Assembly (NCBI GenBank): GCA_029263315.1
Contig: JAJCXR010000047.1
Span: 80,132 to 144,131 of the forward strand
From: Acidobacteriota bacterium
Lineage (GTDB): Bacteria; Acidobacteriota; Thermoanaerobaculia; Multivoradales; J023
Reading direction: 5' to 3'
Length of the DNA stretch: 64,000 bases
Under the pieces are notes generated by a model. The model was not told where the DNA came from. It saw only the letters and a program-made list of their open reading frames with translations, and ran no database searches. Shown here in pieces: positions 26,482 to 34,789 of this stretch (position 1 is its first letter; every line of letters starts with the position of its first letter). A program made the position numbers and the translations under genes.

Positions 26482-28422
26482 GGCCGGTGGCGGATCGTCG
26501 AGGCTATTCTGGCCATAGTAGGAGAGCAGGCCATCGACGATGGCTTCCGCCACCTTCTGACGAAAGGCTCGGGTCTGTAGGAGCTGGCGGTCTTCGCTGT
26601 TGTTGAGGTTACAGACTTCGAGCAACAGCTTGGCGGGAACCGCGTTGTAGCGCACCACCGCCGGCACCCAAGGACGGCAGCGCCGACAACGGATGACGCG
26701 GTCGCGGATCGGCTTGTGATGATGGATGCCCAAACCTTTGTGTTTGAAGCTGTTGAGCAAGTGATTGGCCAGTTGTAGTGAGAGCCCTTCACTGCGCGTT
26801 CTTTCTTTGTAGGTGAAGCTGACCCGCGGGCGTTCTTTCACTTCTTTGCGTTGGCTGTACTCGCCGCCGCTCTTACCGTACTCACCCTGGGTCAGGCTGG
26901 CGGCTGGAATGTAGGCCATCATGCCGCGGTGGGAGGTGGGTAGGGAATCGGCGTGGAGCGACAGGAACACCGTCTTGGCGGGGTCGCTGCTCCTGGAGAC
27001 GGCTTTGCGGTGGTGGCTGTTGGCCAAGTACCAGCGCAGATTGGCTCCCACTCTGGCATCGACGATGGGATAGGACGGGTTGGTCAGCACGGCATGACCT
27101 CGCGACTTCGGCAACTGGTCGCGGTCGATGATCTCGAAACGATCGCCGTCGCGGGTGGTGGGCACCACCTGGGCGCTGGTCTTCTCTTCCAGCAGCTTCT
27201 TGACCCGGAGCATGATGTCGTAGACGTAGACGCTTTCCCAAACGCCGCCGGGAGACACCCCGGGGTCGCTGCCACCGTGGCCGGCATCGAGAACGACGGT
27301 GATGCCCTCCAACCTGGAGGCGCGGACCGTGTTGCTGTACTTCTGGCGCTCGGTCTTTTCTTGCTCGTAGGTGACGCGGCGCGGATCCCCGGCCGGCAAA
27401 TAGTCCGGGAGCAGCAAGTCGAAGGGCACTTGGATTGCCCGGCCCACTGGAATGTCGGTGACATCCTTGATGCCGTTGAGATCCGCCAGCTCAGCGGCGA
27501 TTTTGTGCACATCCTCGGCAAAGATGGCACCGGTAAAACGAACGACCACCGCCGAGTAAAGGGCTTCGCCTTTTTGCAAATAATAGACAGCGTGACTGCC
27601 TTCGTCCCGGATTACGTAGTCGAGGGCCGGCAGCTCATGACGGAATACCGGCAACAGAAGATCGGCCGGGACGACGACTGTTTGTCCGCCCTGGAGACCG
27701 TCGTCGGTCATGTTGTTGGCCTCGCGGATGCGAGCGAAGTTCTTGCCGTCGCCGGTGAACCATTCCGATAGCCGCCATAGGCTCGGGGTATGGGGTGGAG
27801 GAAGCACCGTGTGCTCGCGACCGTTGGAGACGGTGCGATCGTTGGGGAAGAGAGCGTCGGCAATGCGGAGCTGAAGATCTTCCTTCAAGACGCTGAAGGG
27901 AACTTTGTAACGAACACCTGCCAGCAGGCGCCTTGGTTTGCCGTTCAGCCGAGAGATCAGGTGGACGGTATTGGTGTCTCCGGTGAGGCGTCTAGCAAAG
28001 CCGTAGAGCCCTTCCCCCCTAAGCGGAGTCGCCTCCACATAGAGATACTGCTGGCCGTCGAGGGAGGCCACTAAACCGTCGTCGAGGCGAACCCGCAGGG
28101 TCGCAGCTTGGGCGACGCCGGCCAGTGTGGCGAGGAGCAACATGAAGCAGAGGACGTGCTGTGCCGAGGCTCGCCGATATTTCGTCGTAGCCGGCCCGCC
28201 CTCGTGCCGCGAAGTTTCAGTCAGCGATCGACTCCACAAATCCTTGATCCACCTGCCAATGGATGGCGTTCTTCGACAGCCTTGTCCAGTTCGAGAATGC
28301 CTTTTCAGCCCGTTGTCCGTCCGCGGCCGCCCTGCAAGCGGGGACTCCGCCGCCCTCTCGACGGTGACCGCACGCTGTCGCGGAGCCGGACCAATAACCT
28401 GGCGCCGCGGGCGCGACGCCAT
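26464..28422 (-). CDS. N-acetylmuramoyl-L-alanine amidase (Amidase_3) with LysM-like modules
   Basis: About 650 residues. A signal-like segment (CFMLLLATLAGVAQA) precedes the mature part. Two LysM-like regions follow (LWRLSEWFTGDGKNFARIREANN; VYYLQKGEALYSAVVVRFTG), each ending near a VP motif. The C-terminal Amidase_3 domain has VVLDAGHGGSDPG (Zn His), SLHADS (Zn His) and LLLEVCNLNN (catalytic Glu). It would cleave the stem peptide from muramic acid in the periplasm. The start is unclear: ATG 28422 leaves ~90 Arg-rich residues before the signal, while ATG 28143 gives a very short one; neither has a good SD. Confidence 0.85.
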   Translation of the reverse strand: MASRPRRQVIGPAPRQRAVTVERAAESPLAGRPRTDNGLKRHSRTGQGCRRTPSIGRWIKDLWSRSLTETSRHEGGPATTKYRRASAQHVLCFMLLLATLAGVAQAATLRVRLDDGLVASLDGQQYLYVEATPLRGEGLYGFARRLTGDTNTVHLISRLNGKPRRLLAGVRYKVPFSVLKEDLQLRIADALFPNDRTVSNGREHTVLPPPHTPSLWRLSEWFTGDGKNFARIREANNMTDDGLQGGQTVVVPADLLLPVFRHELPALDYVIRDEGSHAVYYLQKGEALYSAVVVRFTGAIFAEDVHKIAAELADLNGIKDVTDIPVGRAIQVPFDLLLPDYLPAGDPRRVTYEQEKTERQKYSNTVRASRLEGITVVLDAGHGGSDPGVSPGGVWESVYVYDIMLRVKKLLEEKTSAQVVPTTRDGDRFEIIDRDQLPKSRGHAVLTNPSYPIVDARVGANLRWYLANSHHRKAVSRSSDPAKTVFLSLHADSLPTSHRGMMAYIPAASLTQGEYGKSGGEYSQRKEVKERPRVSFTYKERTRSEGLSLQLANHLLNSFKHKGLGIHHHKPIRDRVIRCRRCRPWVPAVVRYNAVPAKLLLEVCNLNNSEDRQLLQTRAFRQKVAEAIVDGLLSYYGQNSLDDPPPASIAAR

Positions 28423-28477
28423 AGTAACAGGCTGAAGAGTATAGATGGTTGGGTATGGAAGGCGCGGCCGATGGGCC

Positions 28478-29914
28478 TCAGCGGAAGATGCCCGATTTCT
28501 TTTCGTGGCCACCACCGCTACCACCCGCCAAGCGCTGGTTGAGCTCACGAATGCGGTCCATGAGCTTGTCGATCTTTTGCTGGGCTTCATCGCGCAGGCG
28601 TCCGTAATCGGCCCGCATGCGTTCCGCTTCTTGTTTCATTTCGTCGATGCGTCCTTGCAGATCCTGCATTTGCCGATCGCGATCTTCCACCGTGGCTTGC
28701 ACGCTCTGCAAATGCTCGTCCTTTTCAGCCAACCGCAAGGTCATCTTCTCTTCTTGTTCTTCGTAGAGCTTGCGGAATTGCATGAGCTCTTGGATCTCGG
28801 CAAAGTCTGAAGTCGCCATATCCTCTCCTTGCTCCAAATTTGGGAACATTTTCCTCAGCTTCAGGGAAAGATCCTCGGGATCGCTCGAGTTGTCCATGGC
28901 TTCTTTGTAGGTGATCGTATTGTGGACCAACAAAGACAGCAGAGACTGATTCATCGTCTGCATGCGGAAGAAACCGACTGACGATTCGATTTCTTCGTGC
29001 ATTTCGGTCGTCTGGCCCTTCTCGATCGATTTGCTGATCTTGGGCGAATTGCGCATGATCTCGAGAGCCGCAACCCGACCTTTGCCGTCCCGTCGTTCTA
29101 CCAGCTTCATCGACACCACGGCATGGAGGACTTGCGCCAGTTGGGCGCGAATCTGGCCTTGCTGATCGGCCGGAAAAGAGTCGAGGATGCGGTCGACGGT
29201 TTGCGGGGCCGTGTTGGTGTGCAGGGTCGAGAAGACGAGATGACCCGTCTCGGCGGCGGTGATGACTGTCTGGATGGTTTCCGGATCCCGCATCTCGCCG
29301 ACCATGATGACATCCGGGTCTTGGCGCATGGCATTGCGCAGGGCTTCGGAAAAGCTGATGGTATCGGTGCCGAGCTCGCGCTGGGAGATGGAGGCCATGT
29401 CGTCACCGAAAAGGAATTCCATCGGGTCTTCGATGGTGATGACGTGCACCGGTCGAGTCCGGGTGATGTACTTGATCAAGGCGGCCAGAGATGTGGATTT
29501 ACCGCTGCCGGTGGGTCCGGTGACGAGCACCAAACCCATGGGCACGTTGCAGAATTCGAGCAGCACCTTGGGCAGGTCGAGATCCTCTACCGATTTGATC
29601 TCGAAGGGCACACGCCGAAACACCGCGGCCAAATGCCCCCGTTGCATGTAGATGTTGCCGCGAAAGCGAGCCACACCCCGAACGCCATAGGCGATGTCGA
29701 CGGACATCTTTTCGTCGAGCTTGCGCTGCTGAGGTGGTGTCAGGTTCAACCCGGACACCATGGCTTTCATCTCGTCGAGGCTCAGGGGGTCGATCTTAAG
29801 AGGTAGCAAACGGCCGTTGAGACGCAGCAAGGGGGGGCGCCCAGTCTTCAAATGAAGATCTGAGGCACCTTGCTTGGTCATGACCGTCAAGAGTTGATCG
29901 AGATCCATCGCCAT
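28478..29914 (-). CDS. PilT-type pilus retraction ATPase with C-terminal coiled coil
   Basis: 478 residues. Typical PilT core: SDLHLKTGRPPLLRLNG near the N terminus, Walker A GPTGSGKST (~133), Asp box VITIEDPMEF, Walker B DVIMVGEMRDPETI, His box TGHLVFSTLHTNTA, and the AIRNLIRE-like region EMHEEIESSVGFFRMQTMNQSL. After ~365 residues, where PilT normally ends, it continues with ~110 residues of Glu/Lys/Arg/Met-rich heptad sequence (LYEEQEEKMTLRLAEKDEHL through DKLMDRIRELNQRL) and a Gly-rich tail. Expected to depolymerise type IV pili. No other pil gene is nearby. Confidence 0.9.
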   Translation of the reverse strand: MAMDLDQLLTVMTKQGASDLHLKTGRPPLLRLNGRLLPLKIDPLSLDEMKAMVSGLNLTPPQQRKLDEKMSVDIAYGVRGVARFRGNIYMQRGHLAAVFRRVPFEIKSVEDLDLPKVLLEFCNVPMGLVLVTGPTGSGKSTSLAALIKYITRTRPVHVITIEDPMEFLFGDDMASISQRELGTDTISFSEALRNAMRQDPDVIMVGEMRDPETIQTVITAAETGHLVFSTLHTNTAPQTVDRILDSFPADQQGQIRAQLAQVLHAVVSMKLVERRDGKGRVAALEIMRNSPKISKSIEKGQTTEMHEEIESSVGFFRMQTMNQSLLSLLVHNTITYKEAMDNSSDPEDLSLKLRKMFPNLEQGEDMATSDFAEIQELMQFRKLYEEQEEKMTLRLAEKDEHLQSVQATVEDRDRQMQDLQGRIDEMKQEAERMRADYGRLRDEAQQKIDKLMDRIRELNQRLAGGSGGGHEKKSGIFR

Positions 29915-30205
29915 ATCAGGGTCGCCCTTAGGTCGTCAGTGACTCGAATCGGCTCAGGGAGTGGGTTCTGAACCAGGACCTTCGACTCCTTCGGCCGCCG
30001 CGGGAAGACCATAACCCAATTCGAGGGCCCGCAGTTTAGCAGTGCCCCGAAAGACTTGGCTAGCGGGAGTCGCGCCGGAAACGATGAAGATTCTGCGAAG
30101 GGAAGAAGTCGACGGACAAAGGAAAGGTGCAGAGCAATAGAGTGAATCGTCCTGCGAGTCGCCCTGTGAGTCGGCGAGTGGGTCCCGACAGGGGCCCGCT
30201 AGCCG
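29915..30205. other. Intergenic region between lexA and pilT genes
   Basis: About 290 bp upstream of the PilT gene and downstream of LexA on the minus strand. A GGGTCCC/GGGGCCC hairpin at about 30180-30197 lies just past the lexA stop but lacks a U-tract. A short near-duplicate (cctgcgagtcgc / cctgtgagtcgg) occurs near 30150. No convincing promoter or ORF. Confidence 0.35.
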
Positions 30206-30979
30206 CTAAAACTTGCGCATCAAGCCGACGACCACCCCTTGCACCTTGACGTCCCGTGCCGAGACCCGAATGGGTTGCATCTCGGAGTTGGCCGGTTGCA
30301 GGCGGACCAAGCGACCTTCCGGGTAGAAGCGTTTGAGGGTCGCTTCGCCGGCCACCAGAGCCACCACCATCTCCCCCGGCCGCGCTTGCTCGCGACGCAG
30401 GATGATCACTAGGTCGCCGTCGTGGATACCCTCCTGGATCATCGATTCACCGGCCACCCTCAGCACGTAGTGATCACTGGATTGGCCGTCGAAGAGATGA
30501 CTCGGCACCGTCAGGTTCTCTGGATCGGGAAAGGTCTCGATGGGTTGGCCCGCGGCAATGATTCCCAGGAAAGGCACCTCGGAGACGCTGGTCAGTTGAG
30601 TCCCCGGAATGGCTCGCACCAGCTCCAGACCACGCTTTTGGTTCCAGTCCCTCTGTAAATACCCCTTCTCCTGCAGCAGCTTGAGATGCTTGTAAACGGT
30701 GCCGAAGGAGGAGTAGCCGAATTCTTCGCGGATCTCACGGTGGGTTGGAGAGATACCGTTCTGCTGTTGGTATTCGGCGATGAACTCGAGAATCGCTTTC
30801 TGGCGCTCGGTGAGGTAGGACGCCCTGCGACCGCCACCCTTCTTCGCGATACGCTGGGGTCCGGTGCCTTTGGCTACCGCGGTCTTGGGTGCCGCGGTCT
30901 TGGGGGGGGGCGCGGTCTCTTGCGAGGCTGGGGGTTGGCCTGAGGGGGTGTCGGGATCGCCTGTTTTCTTTTCGCTCAT
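30206..30979 (-). CDS. lexA: LexA SOS repressor
   Basis: 257 residues. Winged-HTH domain YLTERQKAILEFIAEYQQQNGISPTHREIREEFGY with KHLKLLQEKGYL. Autocleavage site Ala-Gly in LGIIAAGQPIE. Catalytic Ser in VAGESMIQEGIHDGD and Lys in GEATLKRFYPEG. Represses DNA-damage genes until RecA* triggers self-cleavage. ATG 30979 is chosen because the promoter lies at 31080-31108, so longer forms cannot be translated from that transcript. The ~57-residue Pro/Ala/Lys-rich extension before the HTH is unusual for LexA (normally ~200 residues) and contains a short 15-bp DNA repeat. Confidence 0.93.
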   Translation of the reverse strand: MSEKKTGDPDTPSGQPPASQETAPPPKTAAPKTAVAKGTGPQRIAKKGGGRRASYLTERQKAILEFIAEYQQQNGISPTHREIREEFGYSSFGTVYKHLKLLQEKGYLQRDWNQKRGLELVRAIPGTQLTSVSEVPFLGIIAAGQPIETFPDPENLTVPSHLFDGQSSDHYVLRVAGESMIQEGIHDGDLVIILRREQARPGEMVVALVAGEATLKRFYPEGRLVRLQPANSEMQPIRVSARDVKVQGVVVGLMRKF

Positions 30980-31031
30980 GCCGTCACCGTTGGAGTAAGA
31001 TTTCTTGGGTAAGGGCGAGGCCTTGTTGGAT

Positions 31032-31070
31032 CGCCGCAAGTCTGGCCGCCGCAAGTCTGGCCGCCGCAAA
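31032..31070. repeat. 15-bp tandem repeat in the lexA leader
   Basis: ccgccgcaagtctgg occurs at 31046-31060, nearly repeated at 31032-31045 and partly at 31061-31070. It lies between the lexA -10 element and its start codon, so it would be at the 5' end of the mRNA. Confidence 0.6.
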
Positions 31071-31079
31071 GACAGTGGA

Positions 31080-31108
31080 ATTCTAGGCGGAAGTTGAGCG
31101 TAAGTCAA
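31080..31108 (-). promoter_or_regulatory. lexA promoter
   Basis: On the minus strand TTGACT (31108-31103), a 17-nt spacer, and TAGAAT (31085-31080): each hexamer matches 5/6 of consensus. Predicted start near 31073 gives a leader of about 95 nt before ATG 30979. Confidence 0.7.
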
Positions 31109-31121
31109 GGGCGGCTATGCC

Positions 31122-31151
31122 TTGACACCCCCATGGGGGGCTCACTACACT
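31122..31151 (+). promoter_or_regulatory. Promoter of M16 peptidase operon with palindrome in the spacer
   Basis: TTGACA (31122-31127) is a perfect -35; TACACT (31146-31151) follows after 18 nt. The spacer contains the palindrome CCCCCATGGGGG (31128-31139), a possible operator position. It is back-to-back with the lexA promoter. Confidence 0.6.
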
Positions 31152-31341
31152 GACCTGCGGCGCCTAGCCAATGCCGACGTTTCCAATCACCAGCGCGAGT
31201 CAGTCCGTCGATCCGTTGTCAAAGCATCGGCGGGTAGCTCGGGATGTACCGCAACCTGACGGGCGGTCCGGGACGGCACTTCGGCTGGTGCCTCGGCCCC
31301 GATTGCACGTACCCCAAGCAGCAAATAGAAAGACCGATTTC

Positions 31342-32709
31342 ATGACTCTCGACTCTGGCGCGGCTCCCGCTCCGGCCCCTCCGACTTCCGACCGCCAAGG
31401 GGCCGTGGCTCGACGCTTGGCCTTCGAGCAACATACGCTGGACAATGGGCTGCGGGTCATCTTGCACCGCGATCCCACCTTGCCCTTGGTGGCGATCAAC
31501 CTGTGGTACCACGTCGGCTCGAAGAACGAGCGACCTGGCCGTACGGGTTTTGCCCATCTCTTCGAGCATCTGCTGTTTCAAGGCAGCCAGCATGTCGATA
31601 CCAACGACCATTTCCGCCTGGTGCAGCAGGCCGGAGGCAACGCCAACGGCTCCACCTGGTTCGATCGCACCACCTACCATGAAGTCTTACCCGCCAACCA
31701 GCTCGATCTAGGGTTGTGGCTGGAAGCCGACCGCATGGGATTCTTCTTGCCCGCCATCACTCAAGAGAATCTGGACAACCAGCGGGAGGTGGTGATCAAC
31801 GAACGGCGTCAGCGGATCGACAACCAGCCCTATGGGCGCGCCTTCGAGCGACTCCACGAGTTGCTCTACGGGCCAGACCACCCCTACCGCTGGCCGGTGA
31901 TCGGTTATGTCGAGGATTTGGAGAACGCCAGTCTCGAGGATGTGAGGGATTTCTTCTGCACCTTTTATGCACCCAACAACGCGGTGCTGACGCTGGCCGG
32001 CGACTTCGAGAACGGCGATGCTCTGCGCCGCGTCGAGCGCTACTTCGGCGATATTCCGGCCGCCCCTCCGGTGCCTCCGGTGGAGGCGCCGATGCCCCGC
32101 CTCGAAGGTGAGCTACGGGAAACTCAGCCGGACGATGTCAAGTTGCCGCGCATCTACATGGGTTTCCATGCTCCACCGTTTGGCCACGACGACTGGTACG
32201 CAGCGGATCTCCTGGCCACCGTTTTGAGCGACGGAAAATCGAGCCTGTTGCATCACGACTTGGTCTATCAACGGCAACTGGCGCAGGATGTCAGCTGTTT
32301 TGTGCTGCCCACCGAAGAGGTGGCGACCTTCATCATCGCCGCCACCGTACGACCGGGCACCGAGTCGGCATTCTTGGAGCAGGAAATCGATCTCCACTTG
32401 CGGCGCCTGGGCACCGAGATTCTGGCCCCTGAGCATCTCCACCGGTCGCTGAGTCAGTTGCTCACCAGTCACAACGGCCAGTTGCAGACCTTGGAGAGGA
32501 GAGCAGATCTGTTCTCCATGTTTGCCACGTACTGCGACGATCCCGACCGCGTCAACCGAGATCTGAGCAGCTACGATCGGTTGTCGGCGGAAGATCTTCA
32601 GCATTTCGCCGCCACGTACCTGGATCCCTCGCGACGCGTTGTCGTCACCGTCGTGCCTCGGGAAGAGGCCGCCTCGGGAGACGCGGCAGATTCTGGAGAG
32701 TCCCGATGA
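31342..32709 (+). CDS. M16 family zinc peptidase, catalytic subunit
   Basis: 455 residues from MTLDSGAAPAP. Contains the inverted zinc motif HLFEH in GFAHLFEHLLFQGS with the downstream ANGSTWFDRTTYHEVLP region, and an M16C domain (SLEDVRDFFCTFYAPNNAVLTLAGDF). This is the active member of a two-gene M16 pair that probably forms a clamshell heterodimer. No convincing signal peptide, so localisation is unclear. ATG 31342 is chosen because M16 proteins begin close to the LDNGLRVI strand; an in-frame ATG at 31171 lies only ~13 nt after the predicted transcription start and has no SD. Confidence 0.9.
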   Translation: MTLDSGAAPAPAPPTSDRQGAVARRLAFEQHTLDNGLRVILHRDPTLPLVAINLWYHVGSKNERPGRTGFAHLFEHLLFQGSQHVDTNDHFRLVQQAGGNANGSTWFDRTTYHEVLPANQLDLGLWLEADRMGFFLPAITQENLDNQREVVINERRQRIDNQPYGRAFERLHELLYGPDHPYRWPVIGYVEDLENASLEDVRDFFCTFYAPNNAVLTLAGDFENGDALRRVERYFGDIPAAPPVPPVEAPMPRLEGELRETQPDDVKLPRIYMGFHAPPFGHDDWYAADLLATVLSDGKSSLLHHDLVYQRQLAQDVSCFVLPTEEVATFIIAATVRPGTESAFLEQEIDLHLRRLGTEILAPEHLHRSLSQLLTSHNGQLQTLERRADLFSMFATYCDDPDRVNRDLSSYDRLSAEDLQHFAATYLDPSRRVVVTVVPREEAASGDAADSGESR

Positions 32710-34076
32710 GTGCCTTGCCGTTGGATCGCACACAACCGCCCGCCGCCGGTCCGATCAAGGCGTTTCGTTTCCCCCCCTTCCTGCATCAGCGGTTGGCCAA
32801 TGGGCTCAGGGTCTACGCGGCGCGTATCGATCGCGTTCCGCTGGTGGGTTTGGAGGTCTTGAGCCCGGCGGGCGCCCTCTTCGATCCAGCCGAGGAGTCG
32901 GGTTTGGCGAGTCTGCACGGGGAGCTGTTGAGCGAAGGGACAACCCTGCTTAGTGGCACCGAGATTGCCGCCCAAGTCGAATACCTCGGGGGTAGCCTGG
33001 GGTCGGGCGCTGGTTGGAATGGGGCCTATGCGGAAGCCGGGCTGCTGTCGAGGCATCTGGTCGCCGGTCTCGATCTGCTGACCGACATCGTGCGCCAGGC
33101 CAATTTTCCCGAGAACGAGATCGACCGTCTGCGCCAGCGCCGTGCTACCGAGCTGCTAAGGCGTCGTGACCAACCGGCAGCTTTGGTGGATCGTCAAATG
33201 GCCAAAGCGCTGTATGGCGACGGCATCTATGGAAGGGCGGCCCTGGGCGAGCAGCAGACCCTAGTGCACCTCGATCGGGATGCCTTCATGCGTTTCAACG
33301 GGCAGCATATGCGAGCCGCGGGCTCGACCTTTCTCGCCGTCGGCGATGTCGATCCAGAAGACATCTTGCGTCGTGTCGAGGCCTCCTTGGGGGATTGGCC
33401 CGCCGGCGAGCCCTCGCCCCTGCCCGCCTTCGGCATCCGTCCCCTCGAGGGTGTCGAAGTCTATATCGTCGACCGCCCGGATGCGGCCCAGACGCAGCTA
33501 CAGCTGGGACATGTCGGTGTACCGCGAAAGCACGAAGACTTCTCGACCTTGATGCTTCTCAACAGCATCTTTGGCGGCAAGTTCACCAGTCGCATCAATC
33601 TCAACTTGCGCGAGGAGCACGGATTCACCTACGGCGCCCAGAGCACCTTTGAACGGCGTTTGGGCCCCGGGGCATTTTTCATCCGTACGGCGGTGGGTAA
33701 CGAGGTGAGCGGTCGGGCCGTCGAGGAATTGTTGAAGGAGATGCGGCGTATCCGTGAAGAGGCGGTGACGCAAGAGGAGCTGGACGACGCCCGCAGCTAC
33801 ATGGTCGGATACTTTGCCGCTTCCATGCAGACCACCGGGGACCTGCTCAAGCGGCTAGAGAACTTGGCCATGTTCGATCTGCCGGACGACTACTACGATC
33901 ACTATTCTCAGATGTTGACGGCCATCGATCGGCAGGCGCTACTCAGCGCTGCCCAGAAGCACTTGAAGCCCCATCGACTGGCGATCATCGCCGCCGGTCC
34001 GGCGCAGCAATTGCGATCTCAGCTCGAGCCCTTCGGCAAGATCGAAGTGGTGACCCCGGACGAGGTCATCGGTTAG
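32706..34076 (+). CDS. M16 family peptidase-like protein, non-catalytic subunit
   Basis: 456 residues. Same fold as its neighbour (LANGLRVYAARIDRVPLVGLEV; FGGKFTSRINLNLREEHGFTYGAQS is the conserved R/Y region of the second M16 half). The position of HxxEH reads SLHGELLSEGT, so zinc ligands are missing. Such R/Y-only partners complete the active site of catalytic M16 subunits. Start overlaps the catalytic gene's stop by 4 bp; the 3' end overlaps trmB tail to tail by 4 bp. Confidence 0.9.
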   Translation: MSALPLDRTQPPAAGPIKAFRFPPFLHQRLANGLRVYAARIDRVPLVGLEVLSPAGALFDPAEESGLASLHGELLSEGTTLLSGTEIAAQVEYLGGSLGSGAGWNGAYAEAGLLSRHLVAGLDLLTDIVRQANFPENEIDRLRQRRATELLRRRDQPAALVDRQMAKALYGDGIYGRAALGEQQTLVHLDRDAFMRFNGQHMRAAGSTFLAVGDVDPEDILRRVEASLGDWPAGEPSPLPAFGIRPLEGVEVYIVDRPDAAQTQLQLGHVGVPRKHEDFSTLMLLNSIFGGKFTSRINLNLREEHGFTYGAQSTFERRLGPGAFFIRTAVGNEVSGRAVEELLKEMRRIREEAVTQEELDDARSYMVGYFAASMQTTGDLLKRLENLAMFDLPDDYYDHYSQMLTAIDRQALLSAAQKHLKPHRLAIIAAGPAQQLRSQLEPFGKIEVVTPDEVIG

Positions 34077-34768
34077 GACCCATCCTCTTGGCGTGCAGCC
34101 ATCGCTGCGACGATGCCTGGCACACCTTCCGGATGGAGGCTCCCCACCGTCGCGTCCGCTGCCAGATGTCCTTCGAGACGCAGGATGGGTCGCCCTTCGA
34201 CGATGTATTTGGCTTCGTAGTTGGTCCGGGCCCCGTCGGGCCAAGGCGCCTCTCGGCGCTCCAGGGTGAGGCCCGGGTAGAGACGCAGCAGGTCGTAGAC
34301 CAGCTCGCCGTATTCGAGGAAATCGGTGGCGAAAAACAGCCGACCTCCGGGGCGTAGCAGGCCGAGCACCAGGTCGACGGTTTCGGAGTCGAAGAGCCGG
34401 CGTTTGCGGTGCCGCTGCTTGGGCCAGGGATCGGGAAAGTAGACGTGGAGCACCGAGGCAAACCCCTGAGGTAGGACCGTCGACAGCAGATAGAGGGCCT
34501 CGCCTCGCACCACCATCAGATTGTCAGCCCCTTGCCGCCTGGCCCGTCGATCGAGCAGGCGGTAGTACTTGGAGACCACTTCGATTCCCAGGTAGCGACG
34601 TTCTGGATGCTGCAAAGCGCTGCGCAGCAGGAATTTGCCTTTGCCGAAGCCGAGCTCGACTTCCCACGGCCCGGTCCCGGCGATCAGATCATCGGGGCTG
34701 GGGAAGGCGGGTAGCTGCTTCAGCAGACGTTTCTGCTCGGCGGTCGAGAATTGTGCTGCGAGACGCAT
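34073..34768 (-). CDS. trmB: tRNA (guanine-N7-)-methyltransferase
   Basis: 231 residues. SAM-binding ELGFGKGKFLL, LGIEVVSKYY, and the TrmB signature VYFPDPWPKQRHRKRRLF, followed by RPGGRLFFATD and TNYEAKY. Methylates G46 in the variable loop of tRNAs. Full length. AGGGA lies eight nt upstream of the ATG. Probably transcribed with the mannose-1-phosphate guanylyltransferase gene upstream. Confidence 0.95.
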   Translation of the reverse strand: MRLAAQFSTAEQKRLLKQLPAFPSPDDLIAGTGPWEVELGFGKGKFLLRSALQHPERRYLGIEVVSKYYRLLDRRARRQGADNLMVVRGEALYLLSTVLPQGFASVLHVYFPDPWPKQRHRKRRLFDSETVDLVLGLLRPGGRLFFATDFLEYGELVYDLLRLYPGLTLERREAPWPDGARTNYEAKYIVEGRPILRLEGHLAADATVGSLHPEGVPGIVAAMAARQEDGS

Positions 34769-34789
34769 CGTCGTTTTCCCTAGCTCAGC

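Noticed and set aside
26953..27771. Plus-strand 272-codon frame opposite the amidase
   Set aside because: Antisense shadow; amidase Zn ligands and catalytic Glu are on the minus strand.
29915..30000. Sigma-54 promoter before pilT
   Set aside because: A GGCAC motif is present but the GG-GC spacing is 12 nt, not the 10 nt needed.
31171..31341. Long N terminus of the M16 catalytic peptidase
   Set aside because: Would start about 13 nt after the predicted transcription start without an SD, and lacks similarity to M16 proteins; kept only as an alternative.
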